From: JACQHM01 sp964535215
GTDB lineage: Bacteria > Methylomirabilota > Methylomirabilia > Methylomirabilales > JACQHM01
Direction of reading: 5' to 3'
DNA: 64,000 nucleotides
Assembly (NCBI GenBank): GCA_964535215.1
Contig: CAZHST010000011.1
Coordinates: 1-64,000, forward strand
How positions within the stretch are numbered: the stretch's first letter is position 1; every line of letters starts with the position of its first letter. The notes under the pieces were generated by a model. The model made no database searches. It saw only the letters and a program-made list of their open reading frames with translations, and was not told where the DNA came from. The translations under genes and the position numbers were made by a program. Of the stretch, positions 1 through 7,352 are shown in pieces.

Positions 1-379
1 AGGGCTCCGAGGGACGTTCCACAAACTCCATCTCGGCCACCCCCGGCCCCATCCCTTTGACGTTCCCGCTGAAGGCGTCCACCAACAGGTCCTGACCGGC
101 CCCGTAGAGCTTCAAGGCCTTTGCCACCTCGGTGCAGGCCACAAAGGTCTCCCAGGCCAGCTTGTGGATGTCTTTCTGCCCTTCCCCTCTGTGATGGGTC
201 ATGAGGAGCTGGAGGTCATCGCCACATCTCAAAACCCGGTAATCGATGAGGAGCCCCTTCGCCTTCGCCTCCTCTAAACACTCCTCGGCCCGTTTCATCA
301 GCTCCGGATGTACCGTGCTGTGACCAGGATAGCCCCCGACATCCGCCTTGATAAGACTTACCGTGATCTCTTTCGCCAT
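1..379 (-). CDS. fbp: Bifunctional fructose-1,6-bisphosphate aldolase/phosphatase, N-terminal part
   Basis: This is the first 126 codons of a class V (archaeal-type) FBP aldolase/phosphatase; the rest lies beyond the left edge. The family makes fructose-6-phosphate from triose phosphates in one enzyme, serving gluconeogenesis and the Calvin cycle. Visible hallmarks are VSLIKADVGGYPGHS near the N-terminus, GDDLQLLMTH, and GAGQDLLVDAFSGNVKGMGP followed by AEMEF, all in family order. The ATG at 379 is preceded by an AGGAAGGAG ribosome site. It is the last gene of the tkt-tal-prk-gap-fbp set, 78 bp after gap. The family is typical of archaea and deep-branching or thermophilic bacteria rather than most proteobacteria, which use separate FBPase and aldolase. 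Confidence 0.9.
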   Translation of the reverse strand, partial: MAKEITVSLIKADVGGYPGHSTVHPELMKRAEECLEEAKAKGLLIDYRVLRCGDDLQLLMTHHRGEGQKDIHKLAWETFVACTEVAKALKLYGAGQDLLVDAFSGNVKGMGPGVAEMEFVERPSEP

Positions 380-457
380 GCCCGTCTTCTCCTTCCTGCA
401 AATCGGCTTAACGGCCCGGGTTGCGGCCGACCCTCTTCCATGCCCCGATTCCGTCCT

Positions 458-1537
458 CTACAACTCTTCAAAAACCGGTTCCTCTTCCAACGCCGTTTCG
501 AGAGGGATCTCCCCGGGCGGCCTCGGGACGGGAGACTCCCTCCCCCAGATGTAAGCGGCCAGATCCCCCAGGCGGCAGGCATAGCCCCACTCGTTGTCAT
601 ACCAGGCCACCACCTTCACAAGATGGCTGTTTAAGACCATCGTCGAGAGGCTATCCACAATCGCCGAATGGGGATTCCCCTTAAAATCCATCGAGACCAG
701 GGGCCGATCGCAGACCTCCAGGATCCCCCGGAGTTTTCCCTCGGCCGCCTCCCGAAATGCCCCGTTGACCGCCTCCACGGTCACCTCCTGCCCCACCTGC
801 ACGACAAAGTCGATGACCGAGACAGTGGGGGTCGGCACCCGGAAGGCCATCCCGTTGAACCGCCCCGCCAAATGCGGCAACACCTTCCCCAACGCCCGCG
901 CCGCCCCCGTGTCCGTCGGGATGATGTTCAAGGCCCCCGCCCGGGACTCCCGAGGATCCTTTGTCGCCCGATCATGGATGTTCTGGGAGTTGGTGTAGCT
1001 GTGGATCGTACTCAACAACCCCCACTGAAGGCCGAAGGCCTCATCCAACACCTTCGCCACCGGCGCCAGACAGTTCGTCGTGCAGGAGGCATTTGAGATG
1101 ATCACGTGCTTCGCCGGATCGTACTGCTCCTCGTTCACCCCCAAGACGAGGGTGATGTCCTCCCCCTTGGCAGGGGCCGAGATGATGACCCGCCTCGCCC
1201 CCGCCTGAAGGTGCTTCTCGGCCTCGGGCCGGGTCGTCCCTTTTCCGCTGCATTCAAGGACGAAATCGACCCCTAGGTCGGCCCACCGGAGCTTCGTCCA
1301 GTCCCGCTCCCGGAAGACCGTCACCTTCCGCCCATCCACATACAGCGCCCCAGGAAAGCTTTCGACCCTGGCCTGAAAGGGGCCGTAGTTGGAATCGAAC
1401 TCCAACAGCAACGCATTCGTATACGCCCCAGCCGGATCGTTGATCGCCACCATCTCCAGCTCTGGATGCCGGAGCCACGAAGTCCGAAAGGCCAACCGGC
1501 CGATCCGGCCAAACCCGTTGATCGCAATCCGCGCCAT
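458..1537 (-). CDS. gap: Type I glyceraldehyde-3-phosphate dehydrogenase
   Basis: The protein has 359 residues and interconverts glyceraldehyde-3-phosphate and 1,3-bisphosphoglycerate. It carries the Rossmann start INGFGRIGR, the catalytic SNASCTTNCLAP motif with C152, and the C-terminal WYDNEWGY signature. The N-D pair near residue 34 suits NAD binding. In the S-loop the usual NAD-type Leu-Pro or plastid NADP-type Ala-Ser pair seems replaced by Arg-Ala (DRATKDPR), so cofactor preference cannot be read with confidence. The length is slightly above the usual 330-340 because of an acidic C-terminal tail. A GGAGAAGGAGG ribosome site precedes the ATG. It lies between prk and fbp in the carbon-fixation operon. 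Confidence 0.96.
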   Translation of the reverse strand: MARIAINGFGRIGRLAFRTSWLRHPELEMVAINDPAGAYTNALLLEFDSNYGPFQARVESFPGALYVDGRKVTVFRERDWTKLRWADLGVDFVLECSGKGTTRPEAEKHLQAGARRVIISAPAKGEDITLVLGVNEEQYDPAKHVIISNASCTTNCLAPVAKVLDEAFGLQWGLLSTIHSYTNSQNIHDRATKDPRESRAGALNIIPTDTGAARALGKVLPHLAGRFNGMAFRVPTPTVSVIDFVVQVGQEVTVEAVNGAFREAAEGKLRGILEVCDRPLVSMDFKGNPHSAIVDSLSTMVLNSHLVKVVAWYDNEWGYACRLGDLAAYIWGRESPVPRPPGEIPLETALEEEPVFEEL

Positions 1538-1617
1538 GGGCCGTCCTCCTTCTCCAAGCGAAGGCCCTCAGAGGCCCCCAGCCAGGCCTCTCACTCCTGG
1601 ACAGGGTAGAGATCAAG

Positions 1618-2496
1618 TTAAAGCCGCGCCTGCCGCTCTTCCATCATCTTTTTGATGATCGGCTCGAAGATGATCTCCATGGCAAGCCCCATCTTCCCTC
1701 CCGGCACCACGATGCTATTCCGCCGCGACATGAACGAACCGTGGAGCATGGCCAGGAGGTAGGGGAAATCGATGTGGAACTTCGCAGGATCCCGAAACCG
1801 GATCACCACAAAGCTCTCATCGGGGGTCGGGATATCCCTGGCGACAAACGGGTTCGAGGTGTCCACGGTGGGCACCCGCTGGAAATTGATATCCGTCCGA
1901 GAGAACTGGGGGGTGATATAACGGATATAGTCAGGCATCCGCCGGAGGATGGTTTTGGTGACATCCTCAGGGCTGTAGCCCCGCTCCGCCGTGTCCCGAT
2001 GGATCTTCTGGATCCACTCGAGATTGACGATGGGCACCACCCCCACGAGGAGATCCACATACTGCGCCACGTTGACCTTCTCGGTGACAACCCCCCCATG
2101 CAGCCCTTCATAGAACAGGAGATCCGTGCCCTTTGGGAGATCCTCCCAGGGGGTGAAGGTCCCCGGTTCCTGGCCGAAGCGCTGAGCCTCCTCCCAGGTA
2201 TGGAGGTAGAAGCGGCGGCGTCCCGTTCCGGTTTCGCTATACTGCCGGAAGAGCTCCTCCAGCTCCTCGAACAGGTTCCCCTCCGGGCCAAAGTGGGTCA
2301 GGGTCCGCCCCTCGGCCTCGGCCGCCTTCACCGCCTCCTGCATCTCGTAACGGTTATACCGGTGAAAGCTGTCCCCTTCGATGATCGCCGGATTCACCTG
2401 GAGCCGGTAGAAGATGTGCTCAAAGGCGATCCGCACCGTCGAGGTGCCGGCACCGGAGGAACCGGTCACGGCGATGATTGGGTACTTTTTCGACAT
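1618..2496 (-). CDS. prk: Phosphoribulokinase (proteobacterial class I type)
   Basis: This enzyme phosphorylates ribulose-5-phosphate to ribulose-1,5-bisphosphate and is the diagnostic Calvin-cycle kinase. The P-loop is VTGSSGAGTST near residue 10, followed by EGDSFHRYNR and FYEGLHGG. The length of 292 residues fits the class I family. The frame is open upstream to 2529, but the ATG at 2496 is preferred: it begins at MSKKYPIIAVTG like relatives and has a GGGAGAGGA ribosome site. No RuBisCO gene is in the window, so its partner must lie elsewhere. It sits 54 bp after tal and 80 bp before gap. Confidence 0.95.
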   Translation of the reverse strand: MSKKYPIIAVTGSSGAGTSTVRIAFEHIFYRLQVNPAIIEGDSFHRYNRYEMQEAVKAAEAEGRTLTHFGPEGNLFEELEELFRQYSETGTGRRRFYLHTWEEAQRFGQEPGTFTPWEDLPKGTDLLFYEGLHGGVVTEKVNVAQYVDLLVGVVPIVNLEWIQKIHRDTAERGYSPEDVTKTILRRMPDYIRYITPQFSRTDINFQRVPTVDTSNPFVARDIPTPDESFVVIRFRDPAKFHIDFPYLLAMLHGSFMSRRNSIVVPGGKMGLAMEIIFEPIIKKMMEERQARL

Positions 2497-2550
2497 GCCT
2501 GATCCTCTCCCGTTGCGTGTGCCGTTCATGCCGGTTACCGCTGGAGACGC

Positions 2551-3255
2551 TCACACCTTCACCGATACCCGGGAGCTAGCCTTCCGGGCCGCCGGAGTCT
2601 CGACCGACCGCGCCTCCTGAAGGCGCTGCCAGTCGGCTAGGAAACGTTCGAGGCCGATGTCGGTCAAGGGGTGCTTCAGGGCCTGCATCAGCACCTTGTA
2701 GGGCATGGTGGCCCCATGGGCCCCTGCCTTGGCCGCCTGCACCACGTGCAGAGGATGGCGGATGCTGGCCGCCAGCACTTGGGTGGGGAGGTTGTAGTGG
2801 CGGAAGACCTCGACGATGTCCCGGATCACCTGCACCCCATCCTCAGAGACATCATCGAGCCGTCCGATAAAGGGGCTGACATAGGCCGCTCCGGCCAAGG
2901 CAGCCAGAAGGGCTTGGTTCACGGAGAAGATGAGGGTCGTGTTGACCTTGATCCCCTCTGATGACAGGACCCTGATCGCCTGAAGCCCCTCGGCGGTGAT
3001 CGGGATCTTCACCACCACGTTCGGATGCCAAGAGCTTAACCCTCGCCCCTCCTCGATCATTCCCTCGGCCTTCAAGGCGACGACCTCGGCGCTCACTGGC
3101 CCCTCGATGATCCGGCAGATCTCCTTGATCGTTTCCTCGAAATCAGCCCCCTCCTTCGCCAGCAAGGTCGGGTTCGTCGTCACCCCGCTCACCACCCCCA
3201 GCTTCGCCGCTTCCCTGATCTCATCTAAGTTCGCCGTATCCAGAAAGATCTTCAT
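2551..3255 (-). CDS. tal: Transaldolase, short MipB/TalC type
   Basis: The protein has 234 residues and belongs to the small transaldolase/fructose-6-phosphate aldolase family. The opening MKIFLDTANLDEIREA, the SGVTTNPTLLAKEG segment and the Schiff-base lysine in NVVVKIPIT are present. The frame extends to 3552, but the ATG at 3255 has an AAAGGGAGGG ribosome site and gives the canonical start. This start lies 35 nt inside the 3' end of tkt, in another frame, so translation of the two may be coupled. The last 20 or so residues go beyond the usual family end. It could work in pentose-phosphate carbon shuffling or with the Calvin cycle. Confidence 0.94.
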   Translation of the reverse strand: MKIFLDTANLDEIREAAKLGVVSGVTTNPTLLAKEGADFEETIKEICRIIEGPVSAEVVALKAEGMIEEGRGLSSWHPNVVVKIPITAEGLQAIRVLSSEGIKVNTTLIFSVNQALLAALAGAAYVSPFIGRLDDVSEDGVQVIRDIVEVFRHYNLPTQVLAASIRHPLHVVQAAKAGAHGATMPYKVLMQALKHPLTDIGLERFLADWQRLQEARSVETPAARKASSRVSVKV

Positions 3256-5314
3256 CGTGATCCCTCCCTTTGATGGGTTGCCGCATGACTTCCGAAACAA
3301 CCCTTCCACGACCCCGGGCGAGGAGGCGGAGCACCTGCTCCACGATGTTCTGGACGGTAAAGCCGAATCGCTCCGCCAGGACGGGAGAGGGTGCCGAGGC
3401 CCCGAAGGTCTCCATGCCGATGAACACCCCTTGGGGTCCCAGATACCGCTCCCATCCCAGCCTGCCCCCTGCCTCGATAGCGACCCTGAGTGGAACCCCG
3501 GACGGAAGGACCTGTTCCCGGTACGCCTCGTCCTGGGCCTCGAACAGCTCAAAACTGGGGAGCGCTACCACCCGCACCGCCACCCCCCGCTCGGCCAGGG
3601 GGCCTTGGGCCTCCAAGGCCAGGGCCACCTCCGAACCGGTGGCGATGAGGATGACATCCGGTGGGAGCCGATCTGCCTCGGCGAGGATGTAGCCCCCTCG
3701 GGCCAGATGGGAAGGATCCGCCAGCCCGGTCCGATCGAAGACCGGCACCTTCTGCCGGGTCAGGATTAGGGCCACCGGCCCCTGCCGATGGCTTAACGCC
3801 ACCCGCCACGCCTCCCGCACCTCGTTGGCCTCCGAAGGCCGAATCACCGTCAGGTTGGGGATGGCCCGAAGCGAGGCCAGGTGCTCCACCGGCTGATGCG
3901 TCGGCCCATCTTCGCCCAAGAAGAGGCTGTCGTGGGTGAAGACGTAAATGACCGGAAGCTTCATCAAGGCCGCCAACCGAAGGGAGGGCCGCATATAGTC
4001 GGAGAAGACCAGAAATGTCCCCCCGACCGGGAGCACCCCCCCGTGAAGCGCCAGACCGTTCAGGATCCCCCCCATGGCATGCTCCCGCACCCCGAAGTGG
4101 ATGTTCCGGCCCGAGAAGTCCCCTTTTTTGAGCGGAGGATAGGCCTTGAGGTACGTCTTGGTGGAGAGACTCAAGTCGGCGGAGCCAGTCAAAAGGTGCG
4201 GGAGCTTCTGGGCCAAGACCTGCAGGACCTCTCCGGACGCATCCCGCGTGGCCATGGCGTTGCCCGCCGGAAACTGGGGGAGGCCTTCATCCCAGTCGGC
4301 CGGAAGCCGCCGCTCCATCACCAGATCCCACAGCTCCGCCAGCTCCGGGAACACTGTGCGCCAGGCGGCAAAACGGGCCTGCCACTCGGCCTCCAGTGCC
4401 GCCCAGGCCTTCTGTTTCTCTTTAAAGAACTGAACGACCTCCTCCGGCACGAAGAACGGCGGCTCCACCGGCCACCCCAAGGCCTCTTTTGTCAAGCGCA
4501 CCTCCTCCTCGCCCAAGGGCTCCCCATGGGCCGCGGCGGTATCCTGCTTGTTCGGGCTCCCATAGGCGATATGGGTCCGGCAGATGATGAGGCTCGGCCG
4601 GTCGAGCTCGGCCCGGGCCTCCCACAAGGCCTGATCAACCGCCTCCATGTCATGGCCGTCCACCTGAAGCACCTGCCATCCATAGGCCTCGAACCGTTTC
4701 CCCACATCCTCGGTAAAGGTCAGATCGGTGGGCCCATCAATGGAGACGCGGTTGGCGTCGTAGAGATAGATGAGCTTCCCCAGGCCGAGATGCCCGGCCA
4801 AGGACGCGGCTTCGGCGCTCACCCCCTCCATCAGATCGCCATCGGAGACAATGCCATACGTGTAATGGTCAACGATCAAATGGCCCTCCCGATTGAAGCG
4901 CCGAGCCAGGACCCGCTCGGCCATCGCCATCCCAACCCCGGCGGCAAACCCCTGTCCCAGAGGGCCGGTGGTCACCTCCACCCCCGGGGTCAGCCCATAC
5001 TCCGGATGGCCGGGGGTCCGACTCCCCCACTGGCGGAACTGCTTCAGTCCGTCCAACGTCATCCCGGGCGCTCCGCTTAGGTACAGGAGGCTGTACAGGA
5101 GCATTGACCCATGCCCTGCCGAGAGGATGAACCGGTCCCGATCCGGCCACGCCGGATCCCGGGGGTTATGCTTTAGATGGCGGGTCCACAAGACAAAGGC
5201 CGCCTCCGCCATCCCCATCGGCATCCCCGGATGGCCCGAGTTGGCCTTCTGAACCGCATCCATGCTTAAGGCCCGAATCGCATTCACCCCCAACCGTTCA
5301 GTCCGCTTTCCCAT
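3221..5314 (-). CDS. tkt: Transketolase
   Basis: A full-length transketolase of 697 residues that moves two-carbon units in the Calvin and pentose-phosphate routes using thiamine diphosphate. Seen in order are SGHPGMPMG, the ThDP-binding region GDGDLMEG-like (SDGDLMEGVSAEAA), the pyrimidine-domain motif GVREHAMGG and the C-terminal domain IATGSEVALA. The frame is open to 5386. The ATG at 5314 (MGKRTERLGVNAIRAL) is preferred because a GAGGAGAG ribosome site precedes it and the extra 24 residues do not resemble the family. The C-terminus has a charged extension that overlaps the start of tal by 35 nt. It is the first gene of the carbon-fixation operon. Confidence 0.96.
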   Translation of the reverse strand: MGKRTERLGVNAIRALSMDAVQKANSGHPGMPMGMAEAAFVLWTRHLKHNPRDPAWPDRDRFILSAGHGSMLLYSLLYLSGAPGMTLDGLKQFRQWGSRTPGHPEYGLTPGVEVTTGPLGQGFAAGVGMAMAERVLARRFNREGHLIVDHYTYGIVSDGDLMEGVSAEAASLAGHLGLGKLIYLYDANRVSIDGPTDLTFTEDVGKRFEAYGWQVLQVDGHDMEAVDQALWEARAELDRPSLIICRTHIAYGSPNKQDTAAAHGEPLGEEEVRLTKEALGWPVEPPFFVPEEVVQFFKEKQKAWAALEAEWQARFAAWRTVFPELAELWDLVMERRLPADWDEGLPQFPAGNAMATRDASGEVLQVLAQKLPHLLTGSADLSLSTKTYLKAYPPLKKGDFSGRNIHFGVREHAMGGILNGLALHGGVLPVGGTFLVFSDYMRPSLRLAALMKLPVIYVFTHDSLFLGEDGPTHQPVEHLASLRAIPNLTVIRPSEANEVREAWRVALSHRQGPVALILTRQKVPVFDRTGLADPSHLARGGYILAEADRLPPDVILIATGSEVALALEAQGPLAERGVAVRVVALPSFELFEAQDEAYREQVLPSGVPLRVAIEAGGRLGWERYLGPQGVFIGMETFGASAPSPVLAERFGFTVQNIVEQVLRLLARGRGRVVSEVMRQPIKGRDHDEDLSGYGELR

Positions 5315-5393
5315 CCCAGCTCTCCTCAAACCTTGAAGGAGACTTGCCTTTAGCTTGTTGCCCAAAAGATAACAGGGTTTCATCATGAGTCAA

Positions 5394-5431
5394 ATTCTAT
5401 GTTTTCATATATTTCATGAAATTTTTTCATG
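5394..5431 (-). promoter_or_regulatory. Candidate tkt-operon promoter/operator with TTTCAT repeats
   Basis: About 60 bp upstream of tkt the base composition turns sharply AT-rich. On the plus strand TTTCAT occurs at 5403, 5412 and 5425, and CATGAAA-N3-TTTCATG (5415-5431) is a perfect inverted repeat. Reading the minus strand, TAGAAT (5399-5394) could be a -10 box with only a weak -35 (ATTTCA), as expected for an activated promoter. LysR-type regulators such as CbbR commonly act at Calvin-cycle operons, but no regulator gene is visible and this link is inference. Confidence 0.4.
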
Positions 5432-5630
5432 GAATTCCGAGGACTGTCAGGACCAACGCTGTTCAGCAAAGGGAAACCTAGCCTGAGATGGGCCAAAGGA
5501 TACGGGGTGCTCCTCCGCCTGAGACCCCCCTGAGAGACGGGGCGGGGGATTCTGCCACCACCGACCCCTGGGGAGAGAACGGCCTGCAGTTTTTGCTTGA
5601 CAGGGGGAGGGGACTTGGAAGAAGATACAG

Positions 5631-5744
5631 TTGGCCCCAAGGGGCTGAGCCCGGTGGACCTGATGCTGATGAGCTCTTCGGGGAAACCCGGAGGGGTCAG
5701 AAGGATCAGGAAAGCTGAGCGAGGTCCCTTGGGGCCTTTTGTTT
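5631..5744 (+). ncRNA. Candidate small structured RNA ending in a terminator
   Basis: An 11-bp perfect closing stem joins GGCCCCAAGGG (5633-5643) to CCCTTGGGGCC (5726-5736), followed by TTTTGTTT. A TTGACA box at 5597-5602 with a loosely spaced GATACA at 5622-5627 would start RNA close to the 5' arm. Inside, CCTGAT/ATCAGG and a CCC-GGAG-GGG hairpin can also pair. The 3' arm alone can form a terminator hairpin GGTCC-CTTG-GGGCC, so an attenuator-like switch is another reading, but no gene follows on this strand. It does not match SRP RNA (no GGAAGCAG motif) or any riboswitch I recognise. Confidence 0.4.
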
Positions 5745-5752
5745 GTCCCGCC

Positions 5753-5949
5753 TCACTTGACGGGCACCGTCACGGTGACCGAGCCGCCCGGTCCTAACAC
5801 GGTGCCAGAGACTGCACCGCCCTGAGGCCCTACGGTTACTGACTTTACTGCGGCTTCGAAGCTCTCCACAGCGACCACAACATTGATATCCGTCTCCTCA
5901 AGAAGTTTACCGAGAACTTTCGACCTTGGATCTCGCCTTTTTCGGCCAT
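5753..5949 (-). pseudogene. Small frameshifted gene of unknown function
   Basis: On the minus strand an AAGGAG ribosome site leads into ATG at 5949 and MAEKGEIQGRKFSVNF. The reading then has to slip one base near 5900 to continue as LEETDINVVVAVESFEAA and end at TGA 5755-5753 after SVTVTVPVK. Both halves have natural composition (glycine and valine, beta-rich) and the junction is a single-base shift. A 64-65 residue protein broken by an indel, or a sequencing error, fits best. I do not recognise the family. Confidence 0.35.
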
Positions 5950-5979
5950 CTCCTCTGCTCCTTGAACTCTACGGGTGTC

Positions 5980-6425
5980 GCAGCTTGGCACAAGAGGCGA
6001 AAAAAAGCCGGAGTGGATCCGGCCCAAGGAAGGAGGCGCTCCGGTTTCCCAGATCCTGGCCCCTGACGGGGCGACCCTGACGCCCCAGGGTGTCTCACCC
6101 TCAAAGGCCTCCCAGGCCAGAGCCGGAGGAGCTTGAAGGAGCGGTACACGGAGAGGGCCTGATGCTCTTGCGGGGTGAGGAAGGCGAAGGGCTGGGGATC
6201 CCTGGTCTGGAACGGCTCAATCGCGTAACCCACGAGATAAGCGAGGAAGTCACCATGCTAGAACCAGCCGATGAGCTCCGCCTCGTCCAGGAAGGAGCCC
6301 ACCACCTCATAGGGCGCGCCCCGCAAGAGCTCGGCATAGCGGGTCAGGAGGTCGGCGTGAAATTCGGGCGTCTCTTTAAGCCGCAATGGAAGCCAGGCGA
6401 CCTGTCTGCTGACAGGCAGGCAGGA
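5980..6425 (-). pseudogene. Decayed gene of unknown function
   Basis: A protein-like minus-strand frame reads KETPEFHADLLTRYAELL and then GSFLDEAELIGWF before an in-frame TAG at 6260-6258. It continues as HGDFLAYLVGYAIEPF and TPQEHQALSVYRSF, and after a probable frameshift near 6070 as AWEAFEGETPWGVRV. The beginning is missing. A nonsense codon, a frameshift and loss of the start indicate a dead gene. The family is not recognised. Neighbours are also broken, so the strip looks like an old insertion and decay zone. Confidence 0.4.
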
Positions 6426-6455
6426 TCACCGGGGCACCGCGAACGCTTCTCTGGG

Positions 6456-6680
6456 TTACGGGAGGATCGTGAACGCCTTCCCCCGCGGAAGCCGGTACAC
6501 ACGGAAGTTGCGGTCCAGTGTAAAGACGGTGGTGAGGCCCCGCTCTTCGGCCAGCGCGACCAGCGACGCGTCGGCCAGATCCATCGGGAGACTCCGGTAC
6601 TTGCTCATCAGGGTTGCGATCCGCTCCACCTGACCGCTTCTTGCTCTGTCGAAAACCTCCTCTCTCCGGCCTAGATGAAA
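6456..6680 (-). pseudogene. VapC-like PIN-domain ribonuclease, C-terminal fragment
   Basis: The minus strand encodes about 70 residues ending at TAA 6458-6456. They read RYR/KYRSLPMDLADASLVALAEE-like (here KYRSLPMDLADASLV), then RGLTTVFTLDRNFRVYRLP and GKAFTILP. This is the C-terminal half of a PIN-domain toxin, with the conserved acidic residues of MDLADA and TLDRNF. The N-terminal half with the first catalytic Asp is missing: upstream the frame runs antisense into a transposase remnant. No antitoxin gene is evident. It was probably truncated by insertion of the neighbouring mobile element. Confidence 0.55.
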
Positions 6681-6697
6681 AGCTGGAGGTGAGGAGG

Positions 6698-7213
6698 ATG
6701 AAGCGAGGCGCCCTCCTGCGCTTTGCCCGACTGGCCGTTGAGGTCGCCCGGAGGCGGATGCCGGATTATGGCAGCAAGTTTGCCCCCCAACGGTTCACGC
6801 ACCCCTCGCTGCGGGCCTGTCTGGGTCTCAAGGAGGCTTGGCAGCTGGACGCTCGCAGAGCCCTGAGGCCCTGGGAGCCAGCGCCCAGGCGCGGCGGGAG
6901 GCGCTGGGCCTCTGCGGGCTGGGCCTGTCCCTCCCCGCTCTGGGGATTCAGTCGCCCCCAGGGGCCCCCCCGGCGGCTGGAGCAGGGACTGCCCGAACCC
7001 CTGCGGCGGTTCCAGCGGGTCCCTGGAGAAGCGGATCGGACCATTGCCGGGGATGCGACCGGCTTCTCCCGGGACCGGGCCCGTCGCGATGCCCGGCAGC
7101 GAGCCGGGAAAGGGCAGCCCGCCCAGACCTGGCTCAAGGGATCCCTGGCCATCTGGACTGCCCCCCTACTGCTGTGGGCGCAGGTGGCCGATGGGGGTCC
7201 CAAGCACGTCTAG
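6698..7213 (+). pseudogene. DDE transposase remnant
   Basis: An ATG at 6698 with an AGGTGAGGAGG ribosome site starts MKRGALLRFARLAVEVARR, followed by SKFAPQRFTHPSLRACLGLK. This resembles the N-terminal helical region of IS5/IS1182-like transposases. Near residue 130 the segment TIAGDATGFSRDRA looks like the first catalytic Asp region. The middle is proline- and glycine-rich and poorly conserved, and the protein stops after 171 residues without the rest of the DDE fold. I read it as a truncated, diverged remnant. No terminal repeats were found for it. Confidence 0.5.
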
Positions 7214-7273
7214 GATCGCTGGGGCCTGGAGCCCTGAAGTGAGCTCCCTCTGTTCTGGCTGCTACACAAAAGC

Positions 7274-7301
7274 TAAACTTTTCACCGGGGTCTGCCGATA
7301 A
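7274..7301 (+). promoter_or_regulatory. Sigma-28-like promoter, probably the original motAB promoter
   Basis: TAAACTTT (7274-7281), a 12-nt spacer and a perfect GCCGATAA (7294-7301) match the FliA consensus TAAAGTTT-N11-GCCGATAA with one mismatch and one extra spacer base. The surrounding sequence resembles the fliC2 promoter at 46454, which shares the upstream ACAAAAGGCTAAA-type stretch. It points towards motA but the IS4 element at 7353-8761 now lies between. Without the IS it would sit about 220 bp upstream of motA. Confidence 0.55.
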
Positions 7302-7340
7302 CTCTTTTGAGACCCAAACCCGTATCGCCAACATCGTGAA

Positions 7341-7352
7341 GCAGGCGCATAC
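7341..7352 (+). repeat. Target-site duplication, left copy
   Basis: GCAGGCGCATAC here is repeated exactly at 8762-8773 on the other side of the IS4 element. A 12-bp duplication suits the IS4 group, which typically makes about 10-13 bp. Confidence 0.9.

Noticed and set aside
3881..5080. Long plus-strand open frame of 399 codons opposite tkt
   Set aside because: It is fully antisense to transketolase and its composition is that of a mirror frame in GC-rich DNA.
5661..5699. Hammerhead-ribozyme-like core (CTGATGAG, AAA, then a CCC-GGAG-GGG stem and TC)
   Set aside because: Stem I cannot form next to the core (G-A and A-A mismatches) and the stem II closing pair is G-G. The resemblance is treated as chance inside the candidate ncRNA.
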